A stretch of 64,000 bases of DNA. Origin: Isochrysis galbana. Taxonomy: Eukaryota > Haptophyta > Isochrysidales > Isochrysidaceae. The position numbers and the translations under genes were made by a program. Shown piece by piece: positions 48,410-58,475 of the stretch (its first letter is position 1; each line of letters starts with the position of its first letter). The notes under the pieces are model-generated. The model had not been told where the DNA came from and ran no database searches. It saw nothing but the letters and a program-made list of their open reading frames with translations. The stretch lies in the NCBI GenBank assembly GCA_018136815.1, contig CM030933.1, positions 6,301,137 to 6,365,136 of the forward strand, read 5' to 3'.

Positions 48410-49783
48410 CTAGGCTGACGCCGCGAGGGCCGCCTCAATCCCTCCTGCAACTGACAGGATGTGCTCGTCCGAGCCGCCCATTCCCGCAACGGTGAGGCCC
48501 ACCGGTGCCTCGCCCTGGCGGTGGCAGGGCAAGCTGGCTGCACAACCGTCGAGCATATTTGTGAGGCCTGGATTTCGGAGTAGAGTCAAATTGATCTTGA
48601 CATAGGACGCGTCATCTTTGGTCGCCTCAGCAATCGTGGGCGCCACCATTGGGCACGTGGGATAGATGATTGCATCGAAACCGCGCATGAACTCGGTTGC
48701 CTCAGCGATTACAGCGGCGCGGTCAAAGCCCAGCTGGATATAGTCAGCGGCGGGGAAGCCCTCACCCGCAGCAATCCGATCCGCCACACGTGGGTCATAC
48801 TTGTCGCGGTGCTCAGCAAGAATGGGACGGTGAATTTGGAACGACTCTGGGCTAGAGAAGCCTCCCCCTGCAAAGAGATTGTTGGCGCGGTCCAATGCGG
48901 GTGCCTCGCGCTCGATGACCGTGGCTCCTGCCGCACGCAGCGTTGCAACACTGCGTTCGAATGATGTGCTCACCTCTGAGTCGATATCGTCGAACAGGAA
49001 GCATTTGGGCACGAGGAGTCGGAGCCCTTCGACGGGCAAGGGTTTTGGAGCACAAACTTCACTTGCAGGTTTTTCAGCAGCCAAAATGGCATCATATATG
49101 GCGCAACAAGCCACAGATGACGCGAGCGGACCGACCGAGTCCAGAGTATACGACAGCGGGAATGCTCCATCACGAGGGATACGCCGCTGCGTAGGTTTGA
49201 AGCCTGTGAGACCGCACAAAGCGGAGGGGATGCGAATGGAGCCGCGCGTGTCCGAGCCGAGACCCATGGCGCAAAAGCCATCGGCCACAGAGACGGCAGC
49301 GCCAGACGAGGAGCCACCGGGAATGCGGCCACCACTCTCACGGTCGTATGGGTTCTTGGGCGTTCCGTAGTGTGGGTTGTAGCCGACACCGCCGAAGGCA
49401 AACTCGACGGTAGCCGTGCGCCCAACGATCACTGCGCCTGCAGCTCGTAGCCGTGCCACGGCAGTGGCGTCGGCGGTCGCCGGTGGGTTTGATGCTAGCG
49501 CGAGCGACCCTGCGCGCGTGACGTCGCCCGAAATGTCGAAGAGATCCTTCACAGAGATCGGGATGCCCTCGATCGGCGATCGGACCACGCCAAGCGCACG
49601 GAGACGGTCGGACGCCTCCGCCTCCGCCATCGCGGCCTCACGGTATACCTTCATGAAGGCACGGCTGCCCTCTCCAGTGGGTTCAGCGATGCGTGAGAGT
49701 GCCAAATCGACCAACCGCCGGCTAGTCGTGCGCCCCGCCGCCAGCTCGGCCGAGAGGAAGGCGACGGTGCCCAGGGTGGGCAT
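48410..49783 (-). CDS. Amidase-signature hydrolase (GatA/AtzF-like)
   Basis: 457 residues in a single exon, the usual length for an amidase-signature enzyme. These hydrolyse amide bonds with a Ser-cisSer-Lys triad. All three are present: Lys79 in GIPISVKDLFD, the cis-Ser in GGRIPGGSSSGAAVSVADGF (about residue 158) and the nucleophile Ser182 in LGSDTRGSIRIPSALCGLTG. The frequent GTDTGGS is GSDTRGS here, with Arg for Gly just before the nucleophile. C-terminal GEAPVGLTVAGMGGSDEHIL is also typical. No targeting leader is visible, so cytosol is likely. Substrate unknown: stand-alone amidases of this type include allophanate hydrolase-like and general amidases. The start at 49783 is the first Met. 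Just upstream lies a (GCGAG)n repeat. Confidence 0.9.
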   Translation of the reverse strand: MPTLGTVAFLSAELAAGRTTSRRLVDLALSRIAEPTGEGSRAFMKVYREAAMAEAEASDRLRALGVVRSPIEGIPISVKDLFDISGDVTRAGSLALASNPPATADATAVARLRAAGAVIVGRTATVEFAFGGVGYNPHYGTPKNPYDRESGGRIPGGSSSGAAVSVADGFCAMGLGSDTRGSIRIPSALCGLTGFKPTQRRIPRDGAFPLSYTLDSVGPLASSVACCAIYDAILAAEKPASEVCAPKPLPVEGLRLLVPKCFLFDDIDSEVSTSFERSVATLRAAGATVIEREAPALDRANNLFAGGGFSSPESFQIHRPILAEHRDKYDPRVADRIAAGEGFPAADYIQLGFDRAAVIAEATEFMRGFDAIIYPTCPMVAPTIAEATKDDASYVKINLTLLRNPGLTNMLDGCAASLPCHRQGEAPVGLTVAGMGGSDEHILSVAGGIEAALAASA

Positions 49784-49793
49784 GGGAGCGAGA

Positions 49794-49826
49794 GGCGGCG
49801 AGGCGAGGCGAGGCGAGGCGAGGCGC
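49794..49826 (+). repeat. (GAGGC)n microsatellite
   Basis: Six GAGGC pentamers just 5' of the amidase start on the reverse strand, probably in its 5' UTR. Confidence 0.85.
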
Positions 49827-49954
49827 GGGAGGGGGAGGGGAAGAGGGGGGGGGGGTCTGAGTTGAGTTCTATTGTAGACGTGTCAGTTCTACTGCCGGTG
49901 TGGCAACCTCGTCGTTTACCCCGTCGCTAGTCGCTAGACTGCGCTAGCCGATCG

Positions 49955-50235
49955 ATGTTACCTCTCGTCTACACATCGTTGCTATCTATCACTGGGCTCC
50001 CTTGGTATGGGGCCAAACATGGTACCCCCGCCGAGAGGGATTCGCCCCTCTTCCTCGCACGACTGAGTGCAAGCTCTCTGAGTCTCTTCACCCAACAGCA
50101 CAAGGTTGGACCAAACGTACAAATAGAGACCGAACAACTTTTCAAGTCAAATGGGTTGTTCGAATCCCCGAACCCGCTCAAGGAAGCGGATGCTGGGTCC
50201 CATGCCTCGCAGCGGGCCCAGCGAGCACTGTCACC
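49955..50235 (+). repeat. Dispersed repeat, forward copy (partner at 27855)
   Basis: Aligns with the reverse complement of 27855-28120; see that entry. Confidence 0.5.
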
Positions 50236-50478
50236 GCCGACGCGCAGCTAGCACGTCGAATTCTCTGAACATCTGACATCTGAAGATCTGAAGTTCATCA
50301 CCATCTCACCACTCACCATCCCAAAACACTCTCTGAAGTCGCGTTCCGTCAAAAGAGGGTCAGGTGATAGTTTTGTTTTCGCTTAGAATGTTATGTTAGT
50401 ATGGAGTTGGAGGCGCGTGCGCATAGCAACTTGTTCCCCACCGTATTCCATCCCACTTTTCACTTTTCGAACACGCGC

Positions 50479-50760
50479 CTAACTAACACCTGCGGCTAAA
50501 TCAATCTTCATCTTCTTCTTCTTCGTCTTTTTCTCATTGTCCTCATCCTCGATCCTGTTGTCAATGTCGTTCTGCAAGCAGGCGACAAGGTCGCTTGGCT
50601 GATCCTGGGTGACGAGGTCCGTGATGCGTGAGAGGATGGCCTTCTGCTTCTGGTCCTGCATCCAGAGTTTGCCAACTGCTCGGCGCACTTGCACCATGGG
50701 ACTCGTTTCACCGTACGCGACCGCCGTGATGTATTCCATGAAGAGGTACGCGACGGGGCT
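50479..50760 (-). CDS. Coding fragment with Lys-rich C-terminus
   Basis: Reads SPVAYLFMEYITAVAYGETS then GKLWMQDQKQKAILSRITDL and ends in an acidic/Lys-rich tail (EDEDNEKKTKKKKMK). Composition is protein-like, family not recognised. An acceptor such as ATCGTAG|AAGAG could make it the last exon of a gene whose previous exon is 50980-51261; the 125-bp repeat would then sit in the intron. Confidence 0.35.
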   Translation of the reverse strand, partial: SPVAYLFMEYITAVAYGETSPMVQVRRAVGKLWMQDQKQKAILSRITDLVTQDQPSDLVACLQNDIDNRIEDEDNEKKTKKKKMKIDLAAGVS

Positions 50761-50780
50761 TCTCTTCTACGATGTCTACG

Positions 50781-50905
50781 AATAAAAAATTTTTCCAACT
50801 GGGAAGGTGCTGGTCCGAAGTTTTTTCTTCAGTGAAGGTGCAGGTGAAGGTGAGAGTGCAGGAATTGCAGGTGCAGGTGAAGACACGGTGAACGGGGCGC
50901 GCTGG
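50781..50905 (-). repeat. 125-bp block nearly identical to 28779-28903
   Basis: Only about three differences over 125 bp, from CCAGCGCGCCCCGTTCACC to GTTGGAAAAATTTTTTATT. It is one end of the candidate TIR element at 28356-28903. The other end is not found here. Confidence 0.85.
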
Positions 50906-50979
50906 GCGGCCAGTAGCCCGCCAAGGTGGCTGTTGATCATGCTCGCGTGGGATTGCAAGTTGAGAGCCAAAATTGATCA

Positions 50980-51261
50980 AGGCAGTTGGTTGAAGATTGG
51001 GCAAGAGTGGGGGGGTGCTCTCTGGATGAGCGAGAGGAACCGCTGTACCCTGGGGTGAGCCATGGGGAAACGTTGGAGCAACTCCTGCTTTTTGGCCTCG
51101 AACACCAGTTCCATGTCATGGTTGGGGTCATCGAGCAAGATGGCGCTCTTGATGAGAACGTCGAGAGCGACGACATGTGCACTTTGGGTGTACGGCGTGA
51201 GAGTTCCCTTGGGCCCGCAGGCTAGGGGACCGGGGGGGGGGGGGGAAGAGAGAGAGACCAA
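50980..51261 (-). CDS. Coding fragment, probable exon
   Basis: SAHVVALDVLIKSAILLDDP...HDMELVFEAKKQELLQRFPM...HPRVQRFLSLIQ is helical and non-repetitive, unlike neighbouring frames. Family not recognised. It is on the same strand as 50479-50760 and upstream of it, so the two may be exons of one gene. Confidence 0.35.
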
Positions 51262-51410
51262 AAGGCCAGACCAGCTGTTTACGTTAATGTTCTCGTCATA
51301 TACTGTAATAATCCCCGGTCCCAGGCGGGTGCCCCCAGAGTTCCCGCCCGTCCTCCGCGCCCAGAGTTCCCCCGCGGAGCAAGAGTGAACGCACGGCGTG
51401 CACCTTCCTG

Positions 51411-51830
51411 GAAGTTGCTATGCGCACGCACGGCGCCCCCGCGGGGGGGGGCCGGATGCACATCGCGCCGTGCCCATGCACGGCGTGCACAATGTGATTG
51501 CAAGTCATCACACGTGCTGCGTAATGAAACATCTCTTATACGGCTAGTTTACGTAGTTGTGGGCCTCAGGGGGTACGCAGAGGGAAAAAGTTGACATGCG
51601 CACGCACGGCGTCTCCGCGGGCGGACCGATGCACATCGCGCCGTGCCCATGCCCGGCGTGCACGATGTGATTGCAAGTCATCACAGGTTCTCCGTGCGAA
51701 ATATCTCTTAAACTGCGTGTTTATGTAGTTGTCGGCCTTAGTTAGAGGAAACGCAGAGGAAAAGCGCTGACACGGCGTCCCCCTCGGGGGAACATGCACC
51801 GCAGGGGAAAGCAGAGAAAAAAGTTGTTAT
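51411..51830 (+). repeat. ~177-bp tandem repeat, 2.3 units
   Basis: Unit starts at 51419 and 51597 (ATGCGCACGCACGGCG, then CCGCGGG, GATGCACATCGCGCCGTGCC and TGATTGCAAGTCATCACA). A shortened third start lies near 51770. Relatives occur as single copies near 55250, 62535 and 63965. Confidence 0.75.
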
Positions 51831-51944
51831 GCTAGCCTTTATTTAATTTTAAAATACTGCTCTATACAACTGTGGACATTTGATCGCTCAATTCGACTGA
51901 TGTCCCACAATTGACGGAACGACACCTTAGCCCTCTGATCATCG

Positions 51945-52145
51945 CAACCAAGTATAAACTTAGTTGAGTTTTGTTGGACCCACGAGAGGGGGAACAAATA
52001 TCGAGGTGAGGGCGTAGTGCCCCCTCCCCCAGGTATATTCGGACACCTGGATCGTCAAACATGGCGGGATTCCGGGACTAAAAATCGTTGTGCTCCAATT
52101 AGCTAGTGGGGTTGACTAGTGACTAGGATGTAACATTAATTTTAT
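51945..52145 (+). mobile_element. GC-rich element, 5' tip joined to 3' end
   Basis: CAAGTATAAACTTAGTT, then the CAAATATCGAGG...CGGACACCTGG...CATGGCGGGATTCCGGG block, and the 3' end CCAATTAGCTAGTGGGG...GGATGTAACATTAATTTTATTTA. The interior is missing, so this copy is internally deleted or 5'-rearranged. Confidence 0.65.
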
Positions 52146-52629
52146 TTACTTGAGGGGGGAGGGGGCGCCCCCGCTGGTCTCGGCAAAGGCCGGTAGAGGG
52201 CTCACCATGTTTCATTTGGACGTTCTCTCGTCTTCAGCTTTCATTTGTGCCTTTCGTTTGGTAGAGATCGTGCTTCTTCCTTGACCATGCCTTCACTGAT
52301 GACACGTTCTCAATGTGATTTTCTTGTGCTCGCCTGGTGCTCGCGTTTGCGCACACGCACAAGCGCGCGAGGACAAGAGGGCGTCACACAACATATAAAC
52401 GAAGACCGCACACACACAATCATGTGGGTGCTCAAAAGAAGGACTTCACGTCGCAGGTTCAAAAGTAACGTGCGGCCCGTCGGCGGAGAAGGTCATTGTT
52501 AAATCGCGTTGAAGAATCATCGGAGACCGAAGGGTCGTTCGTTCAAGTTGTCACCGATCACTAGCATAGGCCACAGTGCAAAATGCGACGAGGAGCCTTC
52601 TCGCACGTCACAAATCTAGAACGGAAGGC

Positions 52630-52950
52630 ACCTCAACTAAGAAAGACGCGTGCCGTATAGCTAGCATCTCTAGTCGAGGCGGACTCGCGCGCGGTCTTGA
52701 TAGCTATCTAGCGTGGAGCGACGAGGAGGCTGACTAGCATGATGTTGAAAAACAAGATGTTTACCCACTGGGAGGAGAGATGGTGGTATGGCGTGTGCCG
52801 TGGCAACTCAAGTCGAGACGGACTCGCGCGCGGTCCTAATGGCCATCTGACATGGTGTTCGTGTTGGAAGGAGACATGGTAATACCGGAGGTTTTGAAAT
52901 AGATGCTGTTCGCCGCTTGGAAGGAGACATGGTTATACCAGAGGTTTTGA
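52630..52950 (+). repeat. Local duplications
   Basis: AGTCGAGGCGGACTCGCGCG then CGGTC at 52672 recurs near 52811. GGAAGGAGACATGGTAATAC then CGGAGGTTTTGA at 52866 recurs at 52919. The following frame (52917-53123, VIPEVLSQGRYVLGMYLRVI) may be a remnant of mariner-like transposase, but this is weak. Confidence 0.4.
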
Positions 52951-53070
52951 GCCAAGGCCGGTATGTCCTAGGCATGTATTTGCGGGTCATTTTGGAGGAG
53001 ATTCCACAGCCATCGCGCGTGTGGCCACGCCTGCACGCAATCAATAATGTCGACATCGAAGGAATCATCA

Positions 53071-55011
53071 TCATAGCCTCGACTGCGGTTTCACGTTGTT
53101 TCGTGCGCATATTCCAGCAATGACGACGTCGTCATCGATAGCGAAGGTGCTCACCTTGGCCATGGCGGCAGTCGCGCGAGCCGTAGACGGACTACACGAC
53201 TGCGCTGTACCCTCAGCATCAGACGGCGAGGCACCCAAGTCAAACGAATCGCTAGTATAGGGACGCAGTCCTCCGGCGAAAACAGGCGCAACAGTAACGG
53301 CCATGAAGTTGGCAACATGCTGCTCGAGGAGCGAGCTCAGCAACCGCACTCCTCCCTCTACCATGACGGATGTCACCCCCAGTTCAGAGCGAAGAGCGCC
53401 CAATGCCGATCGGAGGCAGACACGCTGCGCCAAGTCAGCGATTCCAGATGTTGTTGGAGCACTGTTCACCGCTAAAACTATAGCACCACGTTCGCGTAGT
53501 TTCTCGGACCTCCTAATTCCATTTTCGGAGTCGACTGTCTGTCGAAGCGTGATGATGACCGTGCCACATTCACTCTCTAAATTGGAACGACCGAGTGACC
53601 CAACCCGTCGCCTTACCTTGGTCGTGAGCAGCTGGCAGTCCAACGGCGTGCGGAGCTGAGAGTCGACAACAACGCGTAGAGGCGAGGGTCCGTCCACAAG
53701 CCTCACAGTTAGTCTCGGGTTGTCCGCAAGGAGAGTTCCTACACCAATGAGCACCGCGTCGTGCGTAGCGCGGAGCTTATGCGTCAGAGTCATCGAGCCT
53801 GATCCCGAGAGCATCAGTCGCGGACCATGTGCTCCAAGTGGGCCGCACATGGAACCGTCGAGCCCTTGCGCGTAAGAGACGGTCACAAAGGGTAAGGTCA
53901 CACCTTGCGTTCGGCGGTGAGCCGCCATTGCAGCAGAAAGATCTGAAAAGAGACGGGTCTCGGCCGCTGCTGCGCTTGGGGGCTGGTAACCATTGGGTAC
54001 AGCGGAAAATGGACGAGTCGGCGCCAGAGCCTCGACGATCATCGCGGAAGAAGACTGCGGCGAAATTTGTTGAACTTCATCCGGTGTATCGTTTAGGCCC
54101 GTTGACCTCGCTCCTGACTCCTCTGATGCATCCGGCGGCAAACATGGCGCGCACTCTCGCATCGTCGTGAGTGGATCACGAGATGACTGGTCTGGCTTAA
54201 CAGGAGGGCTTTCCGGTGCACGTCGACGGCGTAGCGCATTCAGGGCATCGGAAGCCGAACGCCACATACTAGCTGGCGTCGTGGCAGCTGGCGCTGTAGC
54301 CGGAACTAGGGGAGCAGCATCCGGAGGAAGCATGTGGCCCATCCGTTCAACCTTAGCGTTGACGTACGAACGGCAAAGGTCAGAGACGTCGGGTGTCCAC
54401 AGTGGGCGACAGCCGACCACATCAACGCCGAGAGCCTTGAGGGACGTTGCCTTGAAGGGATTGTTTGTTAACAAGCAGATCGACCGAATCCCGAGATTGC
54501 GCAAGATCGCTGGAACGCATGTGTAGCTTCGAGCGTCATCGGGCTCACCGAGCGCCCGATTCGCGTCTACGGTGTCCAGGCGCTTCTCATACTGCAGCTG
54601 ATACGCAGCCACTTTCTTTGCCAGTCCGATACCGCGGCCCTCTTGTGGGGTGTAGATGAGCACACCGCCCTCGCGCGCAAGCAGGCGCTGAGAAAGGCGC
54701 AGCTGCGCTTCACAGTCGCACTTAATCGAGCGGAGGATCTCGGAGGTGAGGCACGCGTCATGCAGTCGGACGAGGACTCCCTCCCTGCCGGCGACGTCTC
54801 CGCTTGTCGCGACGACCCATGGCTGCTCCGGCCGGTCACTCGGGTGATACACCTGCATCAGCACGTTACCGTCGGCGGTGGGCAGCGTGCACGATGCCTG
54901 TAGCGCCATTGGCTTTCCACGCGCCGAGCGCCAGAGAAAAGAGGGAGGCGGAGGAGGGGGCGAGGTGAGGGAGGCGGCAGCGCTGCACTCGGCGGCGGCG
55001 CGAGGTTCCAC
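53071..55011 (-). CDS. GTP cyclohydrolase II / pyrimidine reductase fusion (RibA-RibD C-terminal)
   Basis: 646 residues. The first domain (about 36-225) is GTP cyclohydrolase II, which opens GTP to the first riboflavin intermediate. Zinc Cys87, Cys98 and Cys100 lie in VRLHDACLTSEILRSIKCDC; catalytic TPQEGRGIGL is at 121 and LLTNNPFK near 190. After an Ala/Pro/Ser-rich linker, the second domain (about 355-625) is the RibD C-terminal reductase: PFVTVSYAQGLDGSM, HDAVLIGVGTLLADNPRLTV and VTSVMVEGGVRLLSSLLEQH. The deaminase domain (HAE and PCxxC-type zinc site) that usually accompanies RibD is absent, and so is the dihydroxybutanone phosphate synthase of plant RIBA. Met35 (54909) is an alternative start. 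A plastid signal is not obvious. Confidence 0.88.
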   Translation of the reverse strand: MEPRAAAECSAAASLTSPPPPPPSFLWRSARGKPMALQASCTLPTADGNVLMQVYHPSDRPEQPWVVATSGDVAGREGVLVRLHDACLTSEILRSIKCDCEAQLRLSQRLLAREGGVLIYTPQEGRGIGLAKKVAAYQLQYEKRLDTVDANRALGEPDDARSYTCVPAILRNLGIRSICLLTNNPFKATSLKALGVDVVGCRPLWTPDVSDLCRSYVNAKVERMGHMLPPDAAPLVPATAPAATTPASMWRSASDALNALRRRRAPESPPVKPDQSSRDPLTTMRECAPCLPPDASEESGARSTGLNDTPDEVQQISPQSSSAMIVEALAPTRPFSAVPNGYQPPSAAAAETRLFSDLSAAMAAHRRTQGVTLPFVTVSYAQGLDGSMCGPLGAHGPRLMLSGSGSMTLTHKLRATHDAVLIGVGTLLADNPRLTVRLVDGPSPLRVVVDSQLRTPLDCQLLTTKVRRRVGSLGRSNLESECGTVIITLRQTVDSENGIRRSEKLRERGAIVLAVNSAPTTSGIADLAQRVCLRSALGALRSELGVTSVMVEGGVRLLSSLLEQHVANFMAVTVAPVFAGGLRPYTSDSFDLGASPSDAEGTAQSCSPSTARATAAMAKVSTFAIDDDVVIAGICARNNVKPQSRL

Positions 55012-56550
55012 CTCCGAGAAGATCGTCGTGCCTCGTACGTGGAAGACTATCGTCGACTAGGGGCACTGTTCGAATCTAGCTTTAGCTCCTTACTAGCTAC
55101 TATCTACTAGCTCTAAGTCATCCTATGGGTATCCATATAGCTAAAGCTTAATAATTAAGGGGGGCTTCGAGAAATAATGTAAACTACTACGGCCAAGAGT
55201 AATAAAATCATAGCTGCTCTCTCGGTGAGGCGGGTGTAGGTGTGGGAGGACGAGCGCACGCACGGCATACCCGCGGCAGGGACCCATATTGCCCATTGCA
55301 CATCGCGCCCGGCGCACACGGCATGCACATGACGAAATCGCCTACGCACGCATTTGCCCAGGCCAGAATTTCGATCCAAAACCACCCTTATTTCTTATTT
55401 CGATTCGAAATTTCGATGAGATTGGAGCAAATTTCTCGAGCTTCGAGGGGTCTAATTTCGTTCTTAATTCGATTCGGATTCGGAGAATTTGCTTAATTAA
55501 GCTTAAGCGTCACCGCGGCGGGCCCCGATGCGTCGCCGCGCGGCATGTGGCCTATGGCCTCGTGGACAGTGGACAAGGGTATAGGTATAGGTATAGGATA
55601 ATGAGATAGATCTAGAATAAAGACCTATATCTCTGATCTCTGCCTTCACTGGTGCTCTAATGCGTGCCAATTACACCCCAAGACCACACACCACACGCAC
55701 AAGACACATGGGCACTGACGGATCGAGCATGACCACTGGCTCGATATGCGATGATGCGGAAGGGAAAAGATCGGCGGGAGGCGCGGCTGAGATGGCCGGG
55801 AGTGATGAAATGGCGGGCTGGACCACCTCCTCAGCAGAGGAAGGCGGGAGGACGGGCTTGGGCGCGCTGGCAGGCTGCCGCGGACGTACATCCAACAGCG
55901 CCTGCGGCCGTCGTCGACGAGCGCGAGCCCGCCCGCGAGAGGAGGTGTCGCGCCCGAGGTGAGGGCTGCCTCCGTCTCGTCCAGAAATGTGATGGCGTCC
56001 GATGGAAAATCGTTGTCCGGTACGTGTGCGGGGTCGTCTTGCACGGGCGGGGGAGGCGAGGAGGCCGGCGGCGCGTGGATGGCTGTGGGGTCGGGCGTCG
56101 GCGTCGGACGCCTCGGCGGCGGAGGGCGTGCGGGTAACTGGTAATTGGGAGTTGGGCCATGGCTGTGGTTGTGTGTGTGAGAGAGAGAGCTTGGGCGGTG
56201 CGGGGCGCGTGTGCGTGTGCGGCGGAAGAAGGGGAAAAGGGGAGGGCTAGCGGTTCCTTCTCCTTCGGCCTTCGGTGGAGTTTTCTGCTTCATATTTTCT
56301 CCTTCTTTCCTCCGGTCATATATGCACCTCCTCGCTGCTCCGTTGCCGTTCACTAGCGCAAGCTAAAGCCCGCTTGTCATTTTTGTTATGTGTTTCGCTG
56401 CTCTCAAGCGCTGCGTGTCGCCTGCGCGCGCCATGGCGCATGGCGCCATGCCGCCATGCATGCCCCCCCCCCTCTCTGGGGGGGCCTCTCTCCCGCCCCC
56501 TCCGGTACACGTTCTCTCGACCGGACGCGTCCTGTCCAGTCAGTCCAGTC
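55012..56550. other. Intergenic, repeats and low complexity
   Basis: 55245-55345 carries a relative of the ACGCACGGC repeat. 55650-56350 has Pro-rich reverse-strand frames vaguely like the leader of the 35419 recombinase, but without a catalytic domain. Nothing else supportable. Confidence 0.3.
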
Positions 56551-56979
56551 ATGGCGCTGGACAGGTCGGTCAGAGTTCGGCTACACGACCCGCTCTGGCC
56601 ATGGGATTCAAGGACACCCAATCAGCCCCAAGCCGAATTGGCGCAAGACGCGGCGCAGAGCTTTGCGCCAGTCGGCGCTCAGCGACCACCCATACCCATT
56701 CCACAAGCGCAGTCGCAACGCGAGTGTCACTATCGAGTGGATTCACCACCTGTCCAGCAGCAGCACTGTCGGCCAGTTCACGCGGAATACTTCGATGAAA
56801 GCCGCGTGCAGCGCGGGTACTGCAAGACGCACCGACCGGTTAATCTCGCTCATCTCCCTGAGGCAGAGCGAGCAGAGCGGCGGAAACGTCTTGCGGAGGC
56901 CTCTCGCCGTGCGCATAAGCTTGGGATTGCAACTTCATGCATGGCGTGTCGATGTGACAGTGACCACTGGTCATTTTGA
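56551..56979 (+). CDS. Possible Cys/His-rich zinc-binding protein
   Basis: 142 residues from MALDRSVRVRLHDPLWPWDS. A central segment, C-H-Y...Q-Q-H-C-x-x-V-H...G-Y-C-K-T-H, has the C-x(13)-C...C-x-x-H pattern of small C3H-type zinc fingers. It is followed by a charged helix (AERAERRKRLAEASRRAHKL) and a CMACRC cluster. The frame extends upstream to 56275, but that part is low complexity. Family not identified; a free-standing gene, an exon or a transposon protein are all possible. Confidence 0.4.
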   Translation: MALDRSVRVRLHDPLWPWDSRTPNQPQAELAQDAAQSFAPVGAQRPPIPIPQAQSQRECHYRVDSPPVQQQHCRPVHAEYFDESRVQRGYCKTHRPVNLAHLPEAERAERRKRLAEASRRAHKLGIATSCMACRCDSDHWSF

Positions 56980-58280
56980 TATCATGTAAGCGCTCCTGCT
57001 CTGACGTGTGCCTACCATCTCGTCGCGGCATGCTGCGAGCCGCTCGTCCTACGAGGGCGCTCAGTTTGGGCGTTCGTACCAATTGCTTTGGATTTGGCAA
57101 AGCTCTCTTGGTTATACGTCTGGGGAGCACGACTTCCGGCTTGGTCAGCGCACGAGATTACGACTCCCACATACGTAAGTACTCAGATCGATCCAAGAGC
57201 TAGCACGCCAGCAACGCAACAGAAGAAACGGGGATCAAGCAACTCTTTGAGCTCTCCGCAGACAACGTAGAGTGCGGTCACGGCGGCTGCCCATGGACGA
57301 GCCTTGCCCTTACTGGCCGACTTAGGACGGCCAAGACGCGCAACTGTGGTGTAAGGGCAACAGCAAACAAGCAAGTCCCCAAGGTGGCACTATGATGTCA
57401 AATCACTCCAGGTCCCGCAATGTTGCTGTATCACGTCGGACGCAGCCCGCTCGCTCATTGGTGCTATGAGGCTTGACTGAGGAAAACTTGCCTGCCATGC
57501 GTGGAGGTTCGCCCTTCCATGGGCTGCGTGGAGGGTAGATGCACCATGCGCATGAGGTATCCCTCGCCTGTACATCGTTGCTCTAGTGCTTGTGCCGAAC
57601 GCAACTATTTGTTGACGTTTGTAATTCTGTGATTTGTATTTTGCACTTGCACTTGAATTTGCACTTGCTCGCTCTCCTCTCCGATCTCTGATCTCCGATG
57701 CTAGCCCGATTTGCTTTCGTCTCGCAACCACTTGCCATACAGACAGCCCCCCCCCCCCCCCAAATGACAGACACCGATCGCTTCTTTACTTGATAAGAGA
57801 CAGCGTACAAAAAATTGGGGTGTTCTTGATCGATATCACCCTCCCGTTTCCCTATGCTACCCCCCGAGTTCCCTTCCTTGATTCTTACCCACCCCGCCCC
57901 ATTTATTTCCTTGCGTATTCCCGCGTACCGTTCCCCTGTCGCTATCTTTTTCCCGCCTCCGTCTTCCGTTCCGATGTCCGACGCTTGTGACCCCTTGCCT
58001 TGTGACCTTTCCGCGTGATACGTCCCTCGATGTGCTCGGCCCCCGAGCGCGCTCCGCCTGGCCCCACCCCGCCTCCTGCCTCCTGCTCATACCCACGGCT
58101 TGCGCTCGATGTCCCCTGGCCTTTACTCGTCCCTCCCCACCCCCCATGTTCATATGATGGCTGATGAAGATCCACAGCTCCACCTACACCACCACCACTA
58201 CCTACGGGACCAAATGCCAATATGAACGCCACTCGCCTAAAGGATAGAGGAGCATGAAGGGGGTAGCATAAAGGGAGCAT
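56980..58280. other. Intergenic, no supportable gene
   Basis: Short frames only. 57830-58150 is pyrimidine-rich, similar in character to the interior of the AACATCTGAAGATTC repeats. Confidence 0.3.
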
Positions 58281-58378
58281 GTGTTGGGGGTATAGGTGCG
58301 ATTGTGTGAGTCAGCACCGTGAGTGCGATGGACCCCCGTAGCTAGCAGTAGTACCCAGAATCTTCAGATACTTTTTTC
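58281..58378 (-). repeat. AACATCTGAAGATTC repeat, reverse copy
   Basis: Best partner is 47741-47833. Lies just beyond the 3' end of HrpB. Confidence 0.65.
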
Positions 58379-58475
58379 AAGAGATATTCTATTGAGTAAA
58401 TAAATACTACTACTAGTACTACTCGTACAAGGAATTGTCGCATTGTTATAGCGGCGCGCTATCCGACCGACCGAG

